A DNA stretch of 64,000 nt. It comes from Struthio camelus (taxonomy: Eukaryota > Chordata > Aves > Struthioniformes > Struthionidae). The stretch spans positions 21,932,997 through 21,996,996 of the forward strand of contig NC_090953.1 of assembly GCF_040807025.1 (NCBI RefSeq), in the 5' to 3' direction. Position numbers and translations under genes: made by a program. Each line of letters opens with the position of its first letter. The first letter of the stretch is position 1. Under the pieces are notes generated by a model. The model did not search any database and was not told the DNA's origin. It saw only the letters and a program-made list of their open reading frames with translations. Below are positions 13,476 through 26,343 of this stretch, piece by piece.

Positions 13476-15437
13476 GCCACCCCTATCTTCTCTGAAATAC
13501 AAAAAGAAGGCTCTCTCAAATCTATCTTGTGTAAGACAAAAATAGAAATATCGGAACTTCTCCTCAGACAATAAAATCTTAACTTAATTCTGCACTCCAG
13601 TAATTAATGATTATGAGACAGCTGTACATCAGATGCTGAGGCAAACATCTTTCAGCCTCATGCTTCATGATACACCTGAGGCAGCTGATTTTGTGTCCTT
13701 CTCTGTTTTGCTGCATGTTTGTTTATCTAGTACATTTAAACATTCCCATGTTTGAAGCTCACCTTGGATATGGTGACAGGTGCACCTTTCGCTGCTGAGG
13801 ACATTAACTCAGTATTAGAAAAGGAACAAGGGAAGATGGCAGCTGAGCAGCTTCATGCTTTAACATACCTCAGCTGTATTTAAAATCCGCTAAAAAGGTC
13901 ATCTGCAGAAAAGGTCATCAAATGTTCTGTTTCTATTAAATCTCTACGGTATACATACATCCAGTTCTGAAGGGTAAAAACAACTGTGAAATGTCCAAAA
14001 GTAAACACAGTGACTCTTGATACGGTAGCATGCTACAAAAAATATATTTCCAAAGAATGATGCAATTTCCCTATTTCTTAAATTACTTCTGATGATGTTG
14101 CATTAGCTACTCTGTACTGACTATATCCAGCACAACACCTTTAAACATGTGTTTAAGGGTTTGGGTTTTTTTCGCAGTTCTACTAGTCCATTCTTGTCCC
14201 ATTTGCCCTTCTAGTCAATGCTGTAATCCCAATGATTCAGCCTTTGATTCTAAAACTCTGACCCAATTTTTCTGTTGGCTAGAGGTGATCATTAGAGCAA
14301 CACCTGGAGGCTTTAGGTGGGATCCAGCAGTAACCTGTATTTTAAAAAAAAAAAAGATTTAGGTAGGTGTGTGATGATGCCAGTCTTAAGGAAATTCTAA
14401 AGCACCAAATATCTTTCTTAATTCTGCTGAATAATGATGCATTTTTTTCTGTTGTTTCTATTCACATCACTGCTGATTACAAAGATATCTGTGGGTAAAC
14501 ACAACCTTTCTCATCTATAATTAGCGTTCTTCTCTGACTGATTAAGGGACATGCTTAGAATGAGGACATTCTTAAATAGAATGCTTCTATTTAAATCCAT
14601 ATAACTTCATAATCAAACATTAGATACACAAGAAAAATACTTGATAATTTAAATGCAATAAGATTGCCTGAGTATAACAGAGATGATCTTAAGATGTTAC
14701 TTTTCTGCTTCAGCAGATTATAAGATCCTCTAGCACCTGAATTCTAAATAACTTCATTTAGAGGCCTTTCAAAGTGGCAATAGTCTATGCTTACTAGCTT
14801 GTGTTGCTAAAGAATGAATTGTTTTCAATATTTGTTACTTTATGTTTACAGCTATAGCATCAAGCATACCTTCCTCATTACACATTCTAGTACTTACTGA
14901 GAAAGGGTACTTTGAAACTGTGTAACTGAAGCTACTCAGTCTAAACGTTCTATTGTCTTGCAAACACTTCAACAACAAGGAAGTCCTGCTTGAAAAACCC
15001 TGCATTTTTCAACATGTTTTACTCTGCATATGTGCAGTCTTTACATCATGTAAAGTGTTTGAGGTCCTGTACAGGTAAAAGTTTGTACTCGGGGTACAAG
15101 TTTGAGGTCTAGTAGTTAGAACAAAACATTATAATCAAGCACTCCTGAGTTTTGTCCTCTCCTCTGCATCCAATTCCTTGTATGACATCAGACAACACAC
15201 TTCATGACAGTGATGTGCTGTGTATATCTTTAAACGAGCACTTACCACAAAATTGTTTTTTTTCCTCCCCTCATCAGCTGTATGAGTTTACATGCTTGAG
15301 TTCACTTGTTTAGATTGAGATGTCCCAAATAAAAGAAAGATCTACTTGAATTAGGAGTTTCTTAAAAGATTTTGTTTCCCTCTTCAACTGTTTCATCCTA
15401 TTACCATTGGTTATAGATCAAGGTTGAAAGATATTAC

Positions 15438-15458
15438 AAAAAAAAAAGGGGGGGGGGG
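15438..15458 (+). repeat. A10-G11 double homopolymer
   Basis: A run of A passes directly into a run of G. This is an unusual purine block, read as T and C on the NRG4 strand. Confidence 0.9.
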
Positions 15459-16413
15459 AACAGCAGTTGCCATGGGAGTAGAAAGCTGGTACCCTTAAAT
15501 GTATGTAATACATTTCTGAATGCCTTTTTGTGTATTAAGTAAATCCATTACATTAACCGTAACTTATCTTGATGAACAATCATTCCAAATTAGTAAATGC
15601 AAAATCAAGAAAAATGAGAATTTAATCAGATATCTTCTTATGTCTTTGTAAGTAATAGAATAAAAGGTTAGGGTTATATCTATTCATGAAAGGGATCCAC
15701 ATGCGAAAAATAGGAACTGTTTCTTTATCTATAGTCTGTTCCATGGGCTCCAAAAGGGAAAATGTTCCCATAAACTAATGGTGTAAGAAGTGTCTGCATA
15801 GGCTGCCTTCATATTTCTTTAGCAAGTAGACTTTGGCTGCCATTTTAAAGCTGCCCTCTGAGTGTTTTGGTGAGATCCAGAGAACAAAATAAGTCTTGAA
15901 TAGTGTGTGTTGTCTCCCCCTCCCACCAAGAAAAGATTATATTCCTTTTAGTGCCTTCTCATTTTGTTCAGGTCACGCCATTTCTATGTTATAAAAAATT
16001 TTTGCAATATAACTCATCCAGAAGAAAAACAGGGAATGTACTTTGCCTTCCTGAATGCCTTTGCTATTGTCTGTTCTCCATGAGGCAAAGGGTATTTTGT
16101 TCCTTTCTGTAGTGTAATGAAGGGAGGAAATATGGCTCTAAATATAGATATCATGCTGAATGCATACATCACTGAGTACAGTTACATCTGTCAAATAGAC
16201 ACTTTTGCTCAAGTATACATGTTTATTTTTTCTAATATTGCCTTCTCTCTGTGAGCTAGATTAATAATCTTAGCATGAATTACTGAATTTGGGACAGCCT
16301 TAGGTAATATGCATTTCTTCACACAATATTTTAACAGTAATTTCTTAAGCAACATGGAGAAATAGTCTTTGAACAGCCTCTGTCCAATAAACACAAATTC
16401 TAGTTTTGCTGAC

Positions 16414-16507
16414 CTGCAGAATGGACTGGATACAGTAGGAATCATATAACAAATCCCTCCATTTAGACAAAAAGATCCATAACTGGTGCCACAGAGTTCT
16501 TCATGAT
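16414..16507 (-). CDS. NRG4: Neuregulin-4, exon with EGF N-terminal half
   Basis: This exon supplies the first four cysteines of the EGF-like domain that binds ERBB4. Seen: minus-strand acceptor GCTTTATTTTTAG before base 16507 and donor TGCAG|GTCAGC after base 16414. The 94 nt encode the last two bases of an Asp codon, then HEELCGTSYGSF, CLNGGICYMIP and VSSPFC, then the first two bases of Arg. Together with the next exon the cysteine spacing is C-x7-C-x5-C-x10-C-x1-C-x8-C, a canonical EGF pattern. Known: human NRG4 reads DHEEPCGPSHKSFCLNGG in the same place. The open frame continues past both splice sites only by chance. It is separated from the transmembrane exon by an 11.9-kb intron. Confidence 0.96.
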
Positions 16508-19500
16508 CTAAAAATAAAGCCGAAACAAACACAGAGGAAAACAGACACTTGCATACTTTCATCAGTAAAAGGAAATCTTAAATTACACTGGAGGGAGAGG
16601 AAGTAGTGCTTTCTAAAAAATATATGAACAAATAAGCAATTGGTCTTGCTTTCCAGGCCAGCAGTATATAGCACTCTCTATCTTATGTAATTGTTTTATG
16701 TGCCTGTATTTAAAAAAGAGGAAAAAAAAAAAAAAGAGAGAGAGGGGAGGGGAAAAAAAATGTATCACCATACCAGATATCAAGAACTGAAATTATATGA
16801 ACAAATGCAAACAATTTATTTCTCAGTTAGAGGAACTTTTGAATTCTCCATTGCATTATTTCTTCCGTGACCACAGATCATACTGAATACAGTGATTCAC
16901 AGGCTTACCTATATGAAGTCTGGTTTGTACTGTTCCTGTGGCATAAGCTGTCTTTAGCTTAGCTAGCTTCTGTGAGAGAATCGGAGTCAGTTTAGATAAC
17001 CCCACAATATTCCCAGCTGTGGACCGGAGTATTCTGAGTGTGTACCGGGATATAACAAGAACTGGATAATTGCCCAACTAGACACCACCAGTTCTGTCCC
17101 AATCAACTGAGAAACTAACCTGTTAAATATCACTGATGCAGAAAACTGTCTATTACAATGTAATTTCCAACAGGTTTTTTTGTTTTTGTTTTTTTGCAAT
17201 AGGCTTCTATGAATTGTTAATGTTAAACCAATAAGGCATTCTAATAAAACATCTAGTCCAGGATACTGATGCTGGCATTCATAAAGCATTTGTCCATTTT
17301 TATGCTTGAATAGAATAGCTAAATGCAAAATTTCACCATTTTAGAAAGAAGTCTAATTTTGAAAGTTGGATTGCATATATTTAGGGTATGTTTAATATGT
17401 CAGTAACTGATTCTTTTGTATTTATATATATCTTCAATCTTATTAAACCACTATCTCAGTCAAAAGAAAAATAGAACAGTCTTCTGACATCACAAGCCTG
17501 TAAATTGTGTTACCTCACACCTTAGGTGTAGTTTTCAACTGTTATTTCTTCTTGAAGTTCTGAAAATAAGAATTCAGCTGTCTCACTACTTATGTATAGA
17601 AGATATGCTCTGTACAAAATAATGTTTAAAAAATTAAGAAATTCACTGTTATTTGTTCTTCAGGAAAAAAAGTTGGTGTTTCCCTTTATTCCTACAGATA
17701 ATGTGAGGAAGTGTGGCTGTAGGACATCCTATAGCAGAGGGAGCTTCTATAGGCTCTGGGTAAAAAGTAGGCATGACACTCCTAAGAGTACTAGGAAAGC
17801 TTAGCTACTCTTAACCCTGTGCAACAGAAGCATTGTGCATCCTGCTATCCACTGGGCTATCTCATTTGTGAAATGACTGGGCTAGTCATTTCACTCTCAC
17901 AGTTTTTTTCATACATTCTTGCATTTCCATGATGGCATATCGACATGACATCAACATAGGAGTGTCGGTTCTATCACTTTAAGATGAAGGCAGCTATACC
18001 AGAGTTCAATAGGAATTCAGTTTTATGTTCATGTTATGAAAGGGCTGGGATTCACAAGATAGTTGGACCTCTTTGCACCTGTGCAGATAAATAAGGGAGC
18101 TAGAGGGAAGAAGTAAGCCTGGAAAGACTATTCACATTTGACCTTGGTGCATTGGCACAGGATGTGGAACAACAGAAAAATGTTCAGCCCTACCTTGTTA
18201 AAAGTTAAACAGGAATTTATTTTAACTCTGAAGCTTTATGTGCTTGCCTACTGGTAAATCAATACTGCAAGTTCACTATTAAAAGTCTTTAAAAATTATT
18301 TTGCATGGGTAACTATATTTTCAATAGGAATACAATAGCAATAGAAAAAACAAGTAGGCTTTTAATACATGGACTATAAATTACTTAATTTTAGTCTATT
18401 CAAATACAATGAAACTTCTGTAACAGTGTAATTAGATTGAAGGCCATGTCCTTCATTAAATGAAAAGAGAGGATATGGAATGCACACACAGTGTATCAGG
18501 ATTTCGATCCAATTATAAGAAGCAAGAGAAAAGGTAAACATGGCGAATCTATCAACAATGACCTGCTCTCAAACTCCCTTAAACATCTGAGGGAGCTAAG
18601 TATTGCTGAAGTCATACCAGATAGAAGGGTCAGCTGATAGAAGGTAGGCTCCACAGAAAAATGCCTTTAGGCAGGTCATGGAAAGGCTTCAGAGAAATTT
18701 TCATGAGAATTAACATGAACTTCTTAACTCTCCTGAACTCCTGCTGTACCGTTGACACCTTTTCATATTTATGCAGAAGTAGCTGGCTCCCTGTCTCATA
18801 CTGGAATAGCAGTATAGCATCAAAGAAAACTAGATGCCCCAGTTATCCTCACAAATGTTCTGAGATCTGCAAGATTATCTCAATTATGGTGCAATTTGCA
18901 TATTAAGGACTAGCTCTGCAGTCCACCTATTTCTCTATTTTGCAAAATGCCTCAGGCACTCTGGCTTAGCCTATTAGGGAAAGGTGAGAAAGAGAACAAA
19001 AAGCGCCTAGGAAGCCTTCAAAGCCCTTTAGACTGTAATTACAGGAAATTTCTCTGTGCTGTATGTTATTTCTTTCTAGAGCTAGACATCTTTCCTTAGA
19101 ATGCTAAAGGAAAAATGATAACCTTAATTTCACCAATAACGGGATATTTGAAGGAACCTCTGAATGTTAATGCCGGTCAGGTGCCCCATCACCTATCCAG
19201 TTGTGTTTTTCAGTAATTCTATTCTGAGCATTAGTCATTTGCTACTACTTATTAAAAGTACCAGAGCATTAGAATATAGAGTAGACAACATTCTTATGAA
19301 ATAGAGAAAAAATGAAGATTCAGGATGCTGTAACACTAAAAACAATTTATTAACTACTAGTTAGTAGTGGGTTTTGGAATTATTCAACACTATTACTGTA
19401 ATCCAAAGCTACTTTACTTAAATGCAGTAGCTTGGAGCAAATTTGAAACCTATAGGTCTATAGGCAGGAGTGTATGAAAGCAACAGCTTATCCCTTTAAA

Positions 19501-20654
19501 TGTACAGTCAATGATACTGAAGAATATAATGCAGTATCAGAAGGGGTTCAATACAAGGAAAAACTCAATTGCATTAGCATCAGGGAAGCCTGACTCTTCA
19601 GAGTAAAGCTTATGTTGTAGATGCTCTAATCTGCTGCCAAGATAAGCTGACGTAACCAGAATTGCTCTCTGTTTTTATTTTGATTCTATTAGGCCTGTTT
19701 GATAGGGAAATCTGTATTTGTTTTAGAGATAATGTGTTATGATTTTTTTCATGAGTTAAATTAATATATCACTTTAAGCATACAACTGCATTTTTAGATT
19801 AGAAAGTCAAATGTATACTACATTGACTAGTATAATCAAGATAGATAGAAAAGTTTACCTAGTCAAGTGACAATGGGTAATTTAAAAACAAGAAAGATTC
19901 AATTAATATCACTGTAGAAATGCTGCTTCACGTCATGTATATATTTTGATATATCCTTCTATTTGAGAGATTAAATGTTATTTTTAAAAAATGGTCAGCT
20001 TTTGCTGGGGGTGGAGAGAACCTGGGGAATGAAACAAGATTGTTTCTGATAACATTAGACTATGAATAGTTAAAATTGGCAGAGGTAATAGCAGCCTCTA
20101 AATACCCTGATTTTTTTCCAGGTATTCTTTTTGAGAACATGCACAAAACCCTGCCCTTGCACTATTTTGTCTGTTCTCAGTTAAACTTTTGTAACCTGAG
20201 TATCCTTTCTTTAAAAAGCAAACAAACAAACAAAACTTCAACACCACCTCAACCCTCAAAGAGCCAAACTGGCCCTGATACTCCATATGTTGACTCAGCT
20301 GTCTAGCCTTGTCCAGAGGCTTAAACTACTATAGACTGCCTAAGCTTGAAGTCTGCTAAAACGAAAAAAGGAAGGGGGGAATGTTGACAGAAGATAAAGG
20401 GACTGCTTCATGCTTCCTGACTTACAAGCAACTTTGGACTGAATGCTAATCAATCCCAAAAGCTGAGAGATATTAGGACTGACCAAAGCAAACTCTCTTT
20501 AGAGAACTTGTAGCACTGACTGGTGTTGACTAGTAAGTGAAGACGGCTCTGTGGAGTAGTTGTGATGTCCCCAATGACAGCTGTTGAAACCAATGCACTT
20601 TCAATGAATTTCACACACACACCCCCCTGAGCAAAAACACTTGAAAGAAATTAC
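16508..20654 (-). other. NRG4: NRG4 intron after the start codon (4.1 kb)
   Basis: Holds no recognised exon. A decoy exon ending at 16909 was considered and rejected. The purine tract at 16712-16760 is the only notable low-complexity block. Confidence 0.75.
16712..16760 (+). repeat. Purine-rich low-complexity tract
   Basis: A and G only for almost 50 bases (A runs, a short GA repeat, G runs), located about 200 bp upstream of the NRG4 EGF exon acceptor in transcript sense, where it reads as polypyrimidine. Confidence 0.9.
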
Positions 20655-20664
20655 CTGTTCGCAT
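20655..20664 (-). CDS. NRG4: Neuregulin-4, start codon at the end of a mostly 5'UTR exon
   Basis: Reading the minus strand, the bases before a GTAATT donor are ATGCGAACAG, encoding Met-Arg-Thr plus the first base of the Asp codon that the 16414-16507 exon completes. The resulting N-terminus MRTDHEELC matches the mammalian MPTDHEEPC except for Pro to Arg at residue 2. That match decided the start. Upstream on the minus strand two acceptors are possible: CTTCAG before base 20722 or GTTTTAG before base 20710, so the whole exon is 56 or 68 nt, nearly all 5'UTR. As in mammals there is no classical signal peptide, and export relies on the internal transmembrane helix. The donor is weaker than consensus (GTAATT). 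I searched the interval 16.5-32 kb for an in-phase ATG-x6-G donor by eye and this was the only good one. Confidence 0.85.
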
Positions 20665-20722
20665 ATTATTCTGACAACAACTTTTATTCTTGGTGTCAGA
20701 GGCTATTCTTCTAAAACAGCAC

Positions 20723-23700
20723 CTGAAGACAAACATTTAAATTTAGCATGTCGTTATTAATCCTATTGATTTCCTTGCCCGCCTCCGTTCTGACTCAATA
20801 CGTATTTGAATGCCTCTTCCAGTGTTGCTGTTAAGGCACTTTTACAGCAGTATACTGTTATATTTCATGAAAGTTTCATTAATTCACAGCTAATGGCAAA
20901 CATTCAAGTGTACTGTCAAGTTCGGTGAACCTAAGAGCACTGCTACAGATTAAAAACAAATTTGCACTAATACATGTTTAAAAGATGAGAAACTTGGAAA
21001 AACTGTGCCATGGTAATTCCAAATTGTAATACCGCATGCTTTAGGAAATCTACATTATATTTCTGGCTAGCTAATTAGATTGTCATTTGTGCCTTTAAAA
21101 TCAGTGCATATAGACAGCCAATCCTCAGACTGACATAATTATACACTCAGGTAAGATCTTGATGGTAGAATTTTTGCATTTCACAGACGAGAACTTCCTC
21201 ATTTATAATTTCATGAAGAGAGCGTGTGTGTTTCACTTGAGTGTTTCTCGTGTCTGGATGTCACGTGAAATTAGTAATCTAGATTTAACAAAGAACTTAA
21301 CAGAACTTAGCAAGGTCTAGACTTGGACAATTATTTAAAAAATACAGAATAGGAACTCTGGACAGAAATCAATCTTCACTTGACAGAGATTAAAAAACTT
21401 ATCCTATGGACATGCCAACTCTATAACCATCCACCATCACTATATTTTTGTGTACCTGGTATGGCATTCAGTTGTGTAGTCAACGTTTATTAGAGGAAAT
21501 AGGTCACTCAGCAGGTCTACTATGGAAGTTCTTACCTTCAATGTTTGCTTTTTTATTTCTTAATTATATTTAGAAATATAATGCTATTTTTGGAACTCAA
21601 AAATAAACTTAAAAATTTAGGCAAACTCTCCTATATTGGAAGAAATGGAGAAATGCAGAGCAGTAAAAGAAACCTTATTTCTTTCAACCTTTAAAAAGAG
21701 TTGGAGTGTTTATTCTCCCTGTACCACCTATCTGAAAGTTCTTCCTCAATTAAATGACTTTTAACTATTAAATGATCAAATAAAATCAATCGACTTTACT
21801 AGAAATAATTGCCTACACTTCAGTCTTTAATAGTACAAAAGAAACTTTCTATAGATGTCCATTTCAAAAGTTAAAACACTTGTACTTACTGTATAAGCAG
21901 ACCGTTCTGTTTTTCATGGAGCCTTAAATGGCTTCTCTAGTTCTTTGTGTCCTGTCCATACAAGAAAATCTGAAATGGCAGTTCCCTGCGATGTTTGTTT
22001 GCCTCCCTGCGAGGCTGTAACAGCAAGGTCCCCACCCAAAGGCTGTTCTGCTCTTGGGCTGTCTCACAGATATGCAACTTTGCTTGCTTTGTGTACACAG
22101 CCAAGCACAATTAAGATAGCATGTGGCACCAAGACACAAACCAGCATGATTCAATTCAGAATTAAAATCCAGGAGTTTTTGTTTGTTTTCTCCGCAACAG
22201 ACAAATCATCCTGCAGAGGCATATTTTCAGCAGCCAAGATCTGGATTCTAATGTACTGCTAAAGCTTCAAATTTGCAGGATCATACAGTGCAATGTGGGT
22301 GAGGTTGCAAAAAAGACAAACACACACAGAGGCCAAGTATGGACTAGGGTAACACCCCATTACGCTCACAGAATCATGTGCATATTTTTCTAGAATTGCC
22401 AGTACTGCAATTTATAGTTGAATGCAAAACATTCACATAATGCAATTTATATAAATTGCATCATAAAAATAATAGGCTGCAGCCAAGAAACTGATTAAAA
22501 GATCTATTTTATTAGAGCAAGCAGTCCTTTTAAATTTACTTTCTCTTTTTTCAGAACGTGCCACAAAACTACATAATATCTAATAGCTCTTAAAACAGAG
22601 AATAGGAGATACATACAGTAGTGTATAAATAGGATATATAACCTGACCTTCAGACTTTACCAGATTTAATTAGGTTGTGGTCCCTTGAACTGCCAAAATA
22701 ACTGGATTTTGCTGCTGCCAAAAGGAGATTTCGTATCTCCTTTCCTTCTTTCCATTGCCAGGTACGTATCCCTCCATCTCTCTGGTGCTGCTACTGGTCT
22801 ATATTGAAATGTTGAACCTTTTAATGAGATTATTAAACCATTGATCCAGCAGAAAACTCCTTGGGGGAATCTGGCAAACTATATAAATTATAAACTGACT
22901 GCAGAGAATAAGAGGATTAGGGGACGGCTATGGGACTACTGTGTGGTTAGTTTTGTTTTTTTCCCCCCAAACGTTAAGTTGCCCACATACTCAAAGAAGT
23001 GGGGAGGAGAGTGAAGCTGGAGGTGTGTGTTCCAACAGAGAAGGGCACACACTTCCTAAAAACAATCCAAGAGGATGCGTGCGTGTATGTATAATTCTAT
23101 TCTGTATTTAAGTTCTGATAAGCATTGCGATTTGGGGTTAAAGATAATGTTTAGAATGTTCCTGACAACATTCAAAATCGTTTTAAAAGACTGGTAAGTA
23201 AATCGTGAGGCCGTCATATATTTATATGTAAATGTTTTTCTCTGGAGCGTTTCACTCTTATCGGAAGTTTAAATATGTATAACAAATCAAAGTCCTAAAA
23301 AGAATAAACTGGACTCTACCTCATTGGAAAAATATGCTGATACATTGGAAGGAAAAAGAAAATCTATAGTATTAATTCTTGCTAAACCTTATACTAATTT
23401 GTTTCTATCTGAACACTGAACTGGTACTTGCAATACAAGGGATCATTTGTGCAGCTACCCAACATTTTCCAGTGCCAATGTCTTATTTTAAGATAAGGTT
23501 GTAACATATGCCCATAGAATTTAGGAATGCAATTCTATGCATGCTCAAATGTTTGTTGCATTATCTTGGAAGCTGTTTGAAAGATTACTTCTTGCATCAA
23601 GTTTGAGAAGACTTTAATCTGAAATTGAAAATGTAACTGTTTTGCTCTGTCAGTTCTTTGAAAGAATTTCAGATGTCTCTGTTAAGATCCTCCATTGTTT

Positions 23701-26343
23701 ACCCTTTTTCCTAAATGGTTGTTATCTGAACTGAAATTAATAAAAATATATTGCTTGAAAGATTACAGTATGTACATTAAAATTGTCACCCACGTACACT
23801 GCAGCCTCTTCAATTACTTGAAAGTTCTGTGCATCTTTATCTTCATATTCTGATTCTGTTAACAAGGGCCTCAGTTCAGGAAAGGATTTAAATCACATGT
23901 TTAGAATTAGCCATATTCTAGTCCCATGGAAATCACTAAGTTGACAGTGTGTTCAAGTACTTTGCTGAACTGGGCCTATCAAGCATGAACTCTATGTGTA
24001 TGTGTGTGTTCTGCTGAATGCCGCAAGTATGAGGGACGTAACGGGTTACTGCTCTGTGGGGGAGAAACCCTAGGTTAAAGTGAGCCACACAGGAAAATTC
24101 AGCCTTTAGTGCTTCCTGAGCCCTTCAACGTTAGGGGAAATAATGTATTTTTTTCTATTGCTGGAACTGTTAGTGGATTTCTGGGCAGATCAGGGACTCC
24201 TTGAGACACAAAACTGCATTAAAGATAGCTGATGAGTTCAGTTCTTTAGCAAAAATACCATGTGCTAACTATGTGGCTGTATTGGAGGCTGGGAAAAGTT
24301 TTCTGAATAAAAGACTTATTAGATTTATCTTTAAAAGAACCCATGGGGAGTAACGCACGTGTACCTTCAACAGTGAATTCTTTCTGTCACTTATTTCTTG
24401 CATACTTCTAACAGCCAGCTATTCCAAGCATCCATGAGATGCAGCATCTCCAAAAGATAATTTGAAGTCTTAATAAGCACAGGCAGACAAAAAGAATGCA
24501 CTGAACAAAGATTTGTTTTTGTTTTGTGGTTCTTTGCTATCTGAACAGTCTTAATTAATGTCTATATAAGCTCTCCACCCCCCCTCCCCCAAATAAGATC
24601 CCTTCAGTGACATGATTATTTCAAAAATACACTGTGTGGCTCATTTAGATTAGGCTGTACCTAGCAGCTTTGTTCAAAAACGGGCTTTTACTGCGCTATG
24701 AATTCCTAAACTTTTTTTTAACACCAAAAGAGGTAACATCTCATTCTGACCCCAGACAGAACTCAAATATTTGTGTACTGAAAAAGCAGAGGATAGTATT
24801 TTCAGGAATGGGATTATCTGCTAGTAGTCTAATTAAATTGAAATTTCATTTTTGAGATATGTCTCTGCTATCTATCAAGCAGACAGTAGTCTTCCATCAG
24901 CGTTAGAGTAAAACGCACCTCAAACTGCCTGAAAGAGGGGAAAGTGTCCCAACTAGGTAGCTCATTCTGTGCTTTATAAGGAAGAGCATAGAAGGAAGAA
25001 GGGAGTCTCCAGTGGAAAGAGTGATTGACACTGCCCTTGTCTTTCTACTTCTTTAACATACTCCCATGAAAAAGCCAAATTGTCAAAGGCTTTGAAGGTA
25101 GGACCCAACAATAATTAAGTAATAACCCAGCCAGACATTGGATTCATGTAAGTGTTCTACAAAGTTTACAGTGTATTTGAGTAGTTCTTTTTTTTCTTAC
25201 TGGCCAGAGCATAGCTGTGAAAGCATTCGTAGTAGCTTGCCCAGTTAATGAGCTGTATCCCACTACTGCCATCATCAGAAAGCTCAAAAGTTCACCAACT
25301 CATGGTCTCGTGAGCTGCAAAACAGCGAAGTGTTTCAAGAACAATACTGTTTTTCTTTCAATATAGAATCCTTACTGTGAGGTTTGTGATCTGAGCGCAA
25401 GTAGATCAAAAGGGGGTGAGCTGCTTGCGCCTGTAAAAGAACATTAGTTTTCCTCCCCTTTTTTGGCCAATAAAATCCCATCAGAAGCTGCATGGTAATA
25501 ATGCTTAAATTACTCTGATCTATATCAGCTGTAGTCTTAATATGGGAGTACTATAGGAGTTGAGTCCAGCTACTAGCTGCTTTTAAGTTTACATTAGCTC
25601 TCCACAAATCTTTTAAGTGGGAAAACAGTGAAGTGATGTATATATTTTAATACAAATTTAAACAAGTTGTATGTACTAGAATTTTTTTCTAATATTGTTA
25701 ATTTCCTATTATACACATGCAGAACACATCAGTGATAACTGTTTTATTAAAAAGATATATAATATATGTAACAATACACTTGTATGTATAACAGCATGAT
25801 ATAACTATATAATCTATAAGTATATATAATATAATGCTGATATTATAAATAATAGATTTGTTTTCTGTAGATAACCCCCTAAAGCACGTAAGGCACTTCT
25901 CCTTAGAAGATCATTGGCACTTCTGAAGACCAGTATTCAGAAAGAACAAGTGACAACTATGAAAATCTTACAGTACCAGATTTTTCTGTGAGAAATGGCA
26001 ATCTTTGTTGAGACAAAACTTCCAATAAGCTCTATTGTTAAATCAACAGTCCTCCTCATTTCCAGTAACTTCAGTGGCTGTTTTTCAGCACAAGTGGGAC
26101 TGTGATATCAGGTACTGCAGACTTCATTTAGCTTAATCTTTCAAATAATAATCTACATTAAAAGAAATCATGATTTAAGAGAGAAAAACATTTGTCTGTT
26201 TCTCACTGTAGTGCTTCTTCACACTGAATTGTGAATTATTCCAGGATACTATGCCCAGTCTTAGACTGTTAAAAGGAAATATTTTGCTCTCAGGGTGTAG
26301 CTTGTCTTTATTCTCAAATGCTGGCTGGTGGAGAAAAGCTGGA
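20723..26343 (-). other. NRG4: NRG4 5' intron, left part
   Basis: AT-rich, single-copy in appearance. No exon or RNA gene was recognised. Additional 5'UTR exons could hide here because they have no coding signal. Confidence 0.65.
25740..25860. repeat. AT-rich low-complexity region
   Basis: Dense alternation of TA/AT with few G or C, including several ATATAT runs. There is no gene signal. Confidence 0.85.

Larger units (their letters stand above)
4505..16413 (-). other. NRG4: NRG4 intron splitting the EGF domain (11.9 kb)
   Basis: This intron separates EGF cysteine 4 from cysteine 5, the classic position in neuregulin genes. Apart from small homopolymers I see no further exon, RNA gene or recognisable transposon. 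The open frames present show no family resemblance. Confidence 0.8.

Noticed and set aside
16209..16562. Continuous minus-strand frame spanning the NRG4 EGF exon on both sides
   Set aside because: The residues outside 16414-16507 are intron translation; clear acceptor and donor sites bound the true exon.
16909..17077. Minus-strand open stretch ending in a good donor (CATATAG|GTAAGC) that would splice in frame to the NRG4 EGF exon and extend the N-terminus by over 50 residues
   Set aside because: There is no ATG in that frame and no convincing acceptor, the peptide has no family match, and the start exon at 20655 reproduces the mammalian N-terminus almost exactly.
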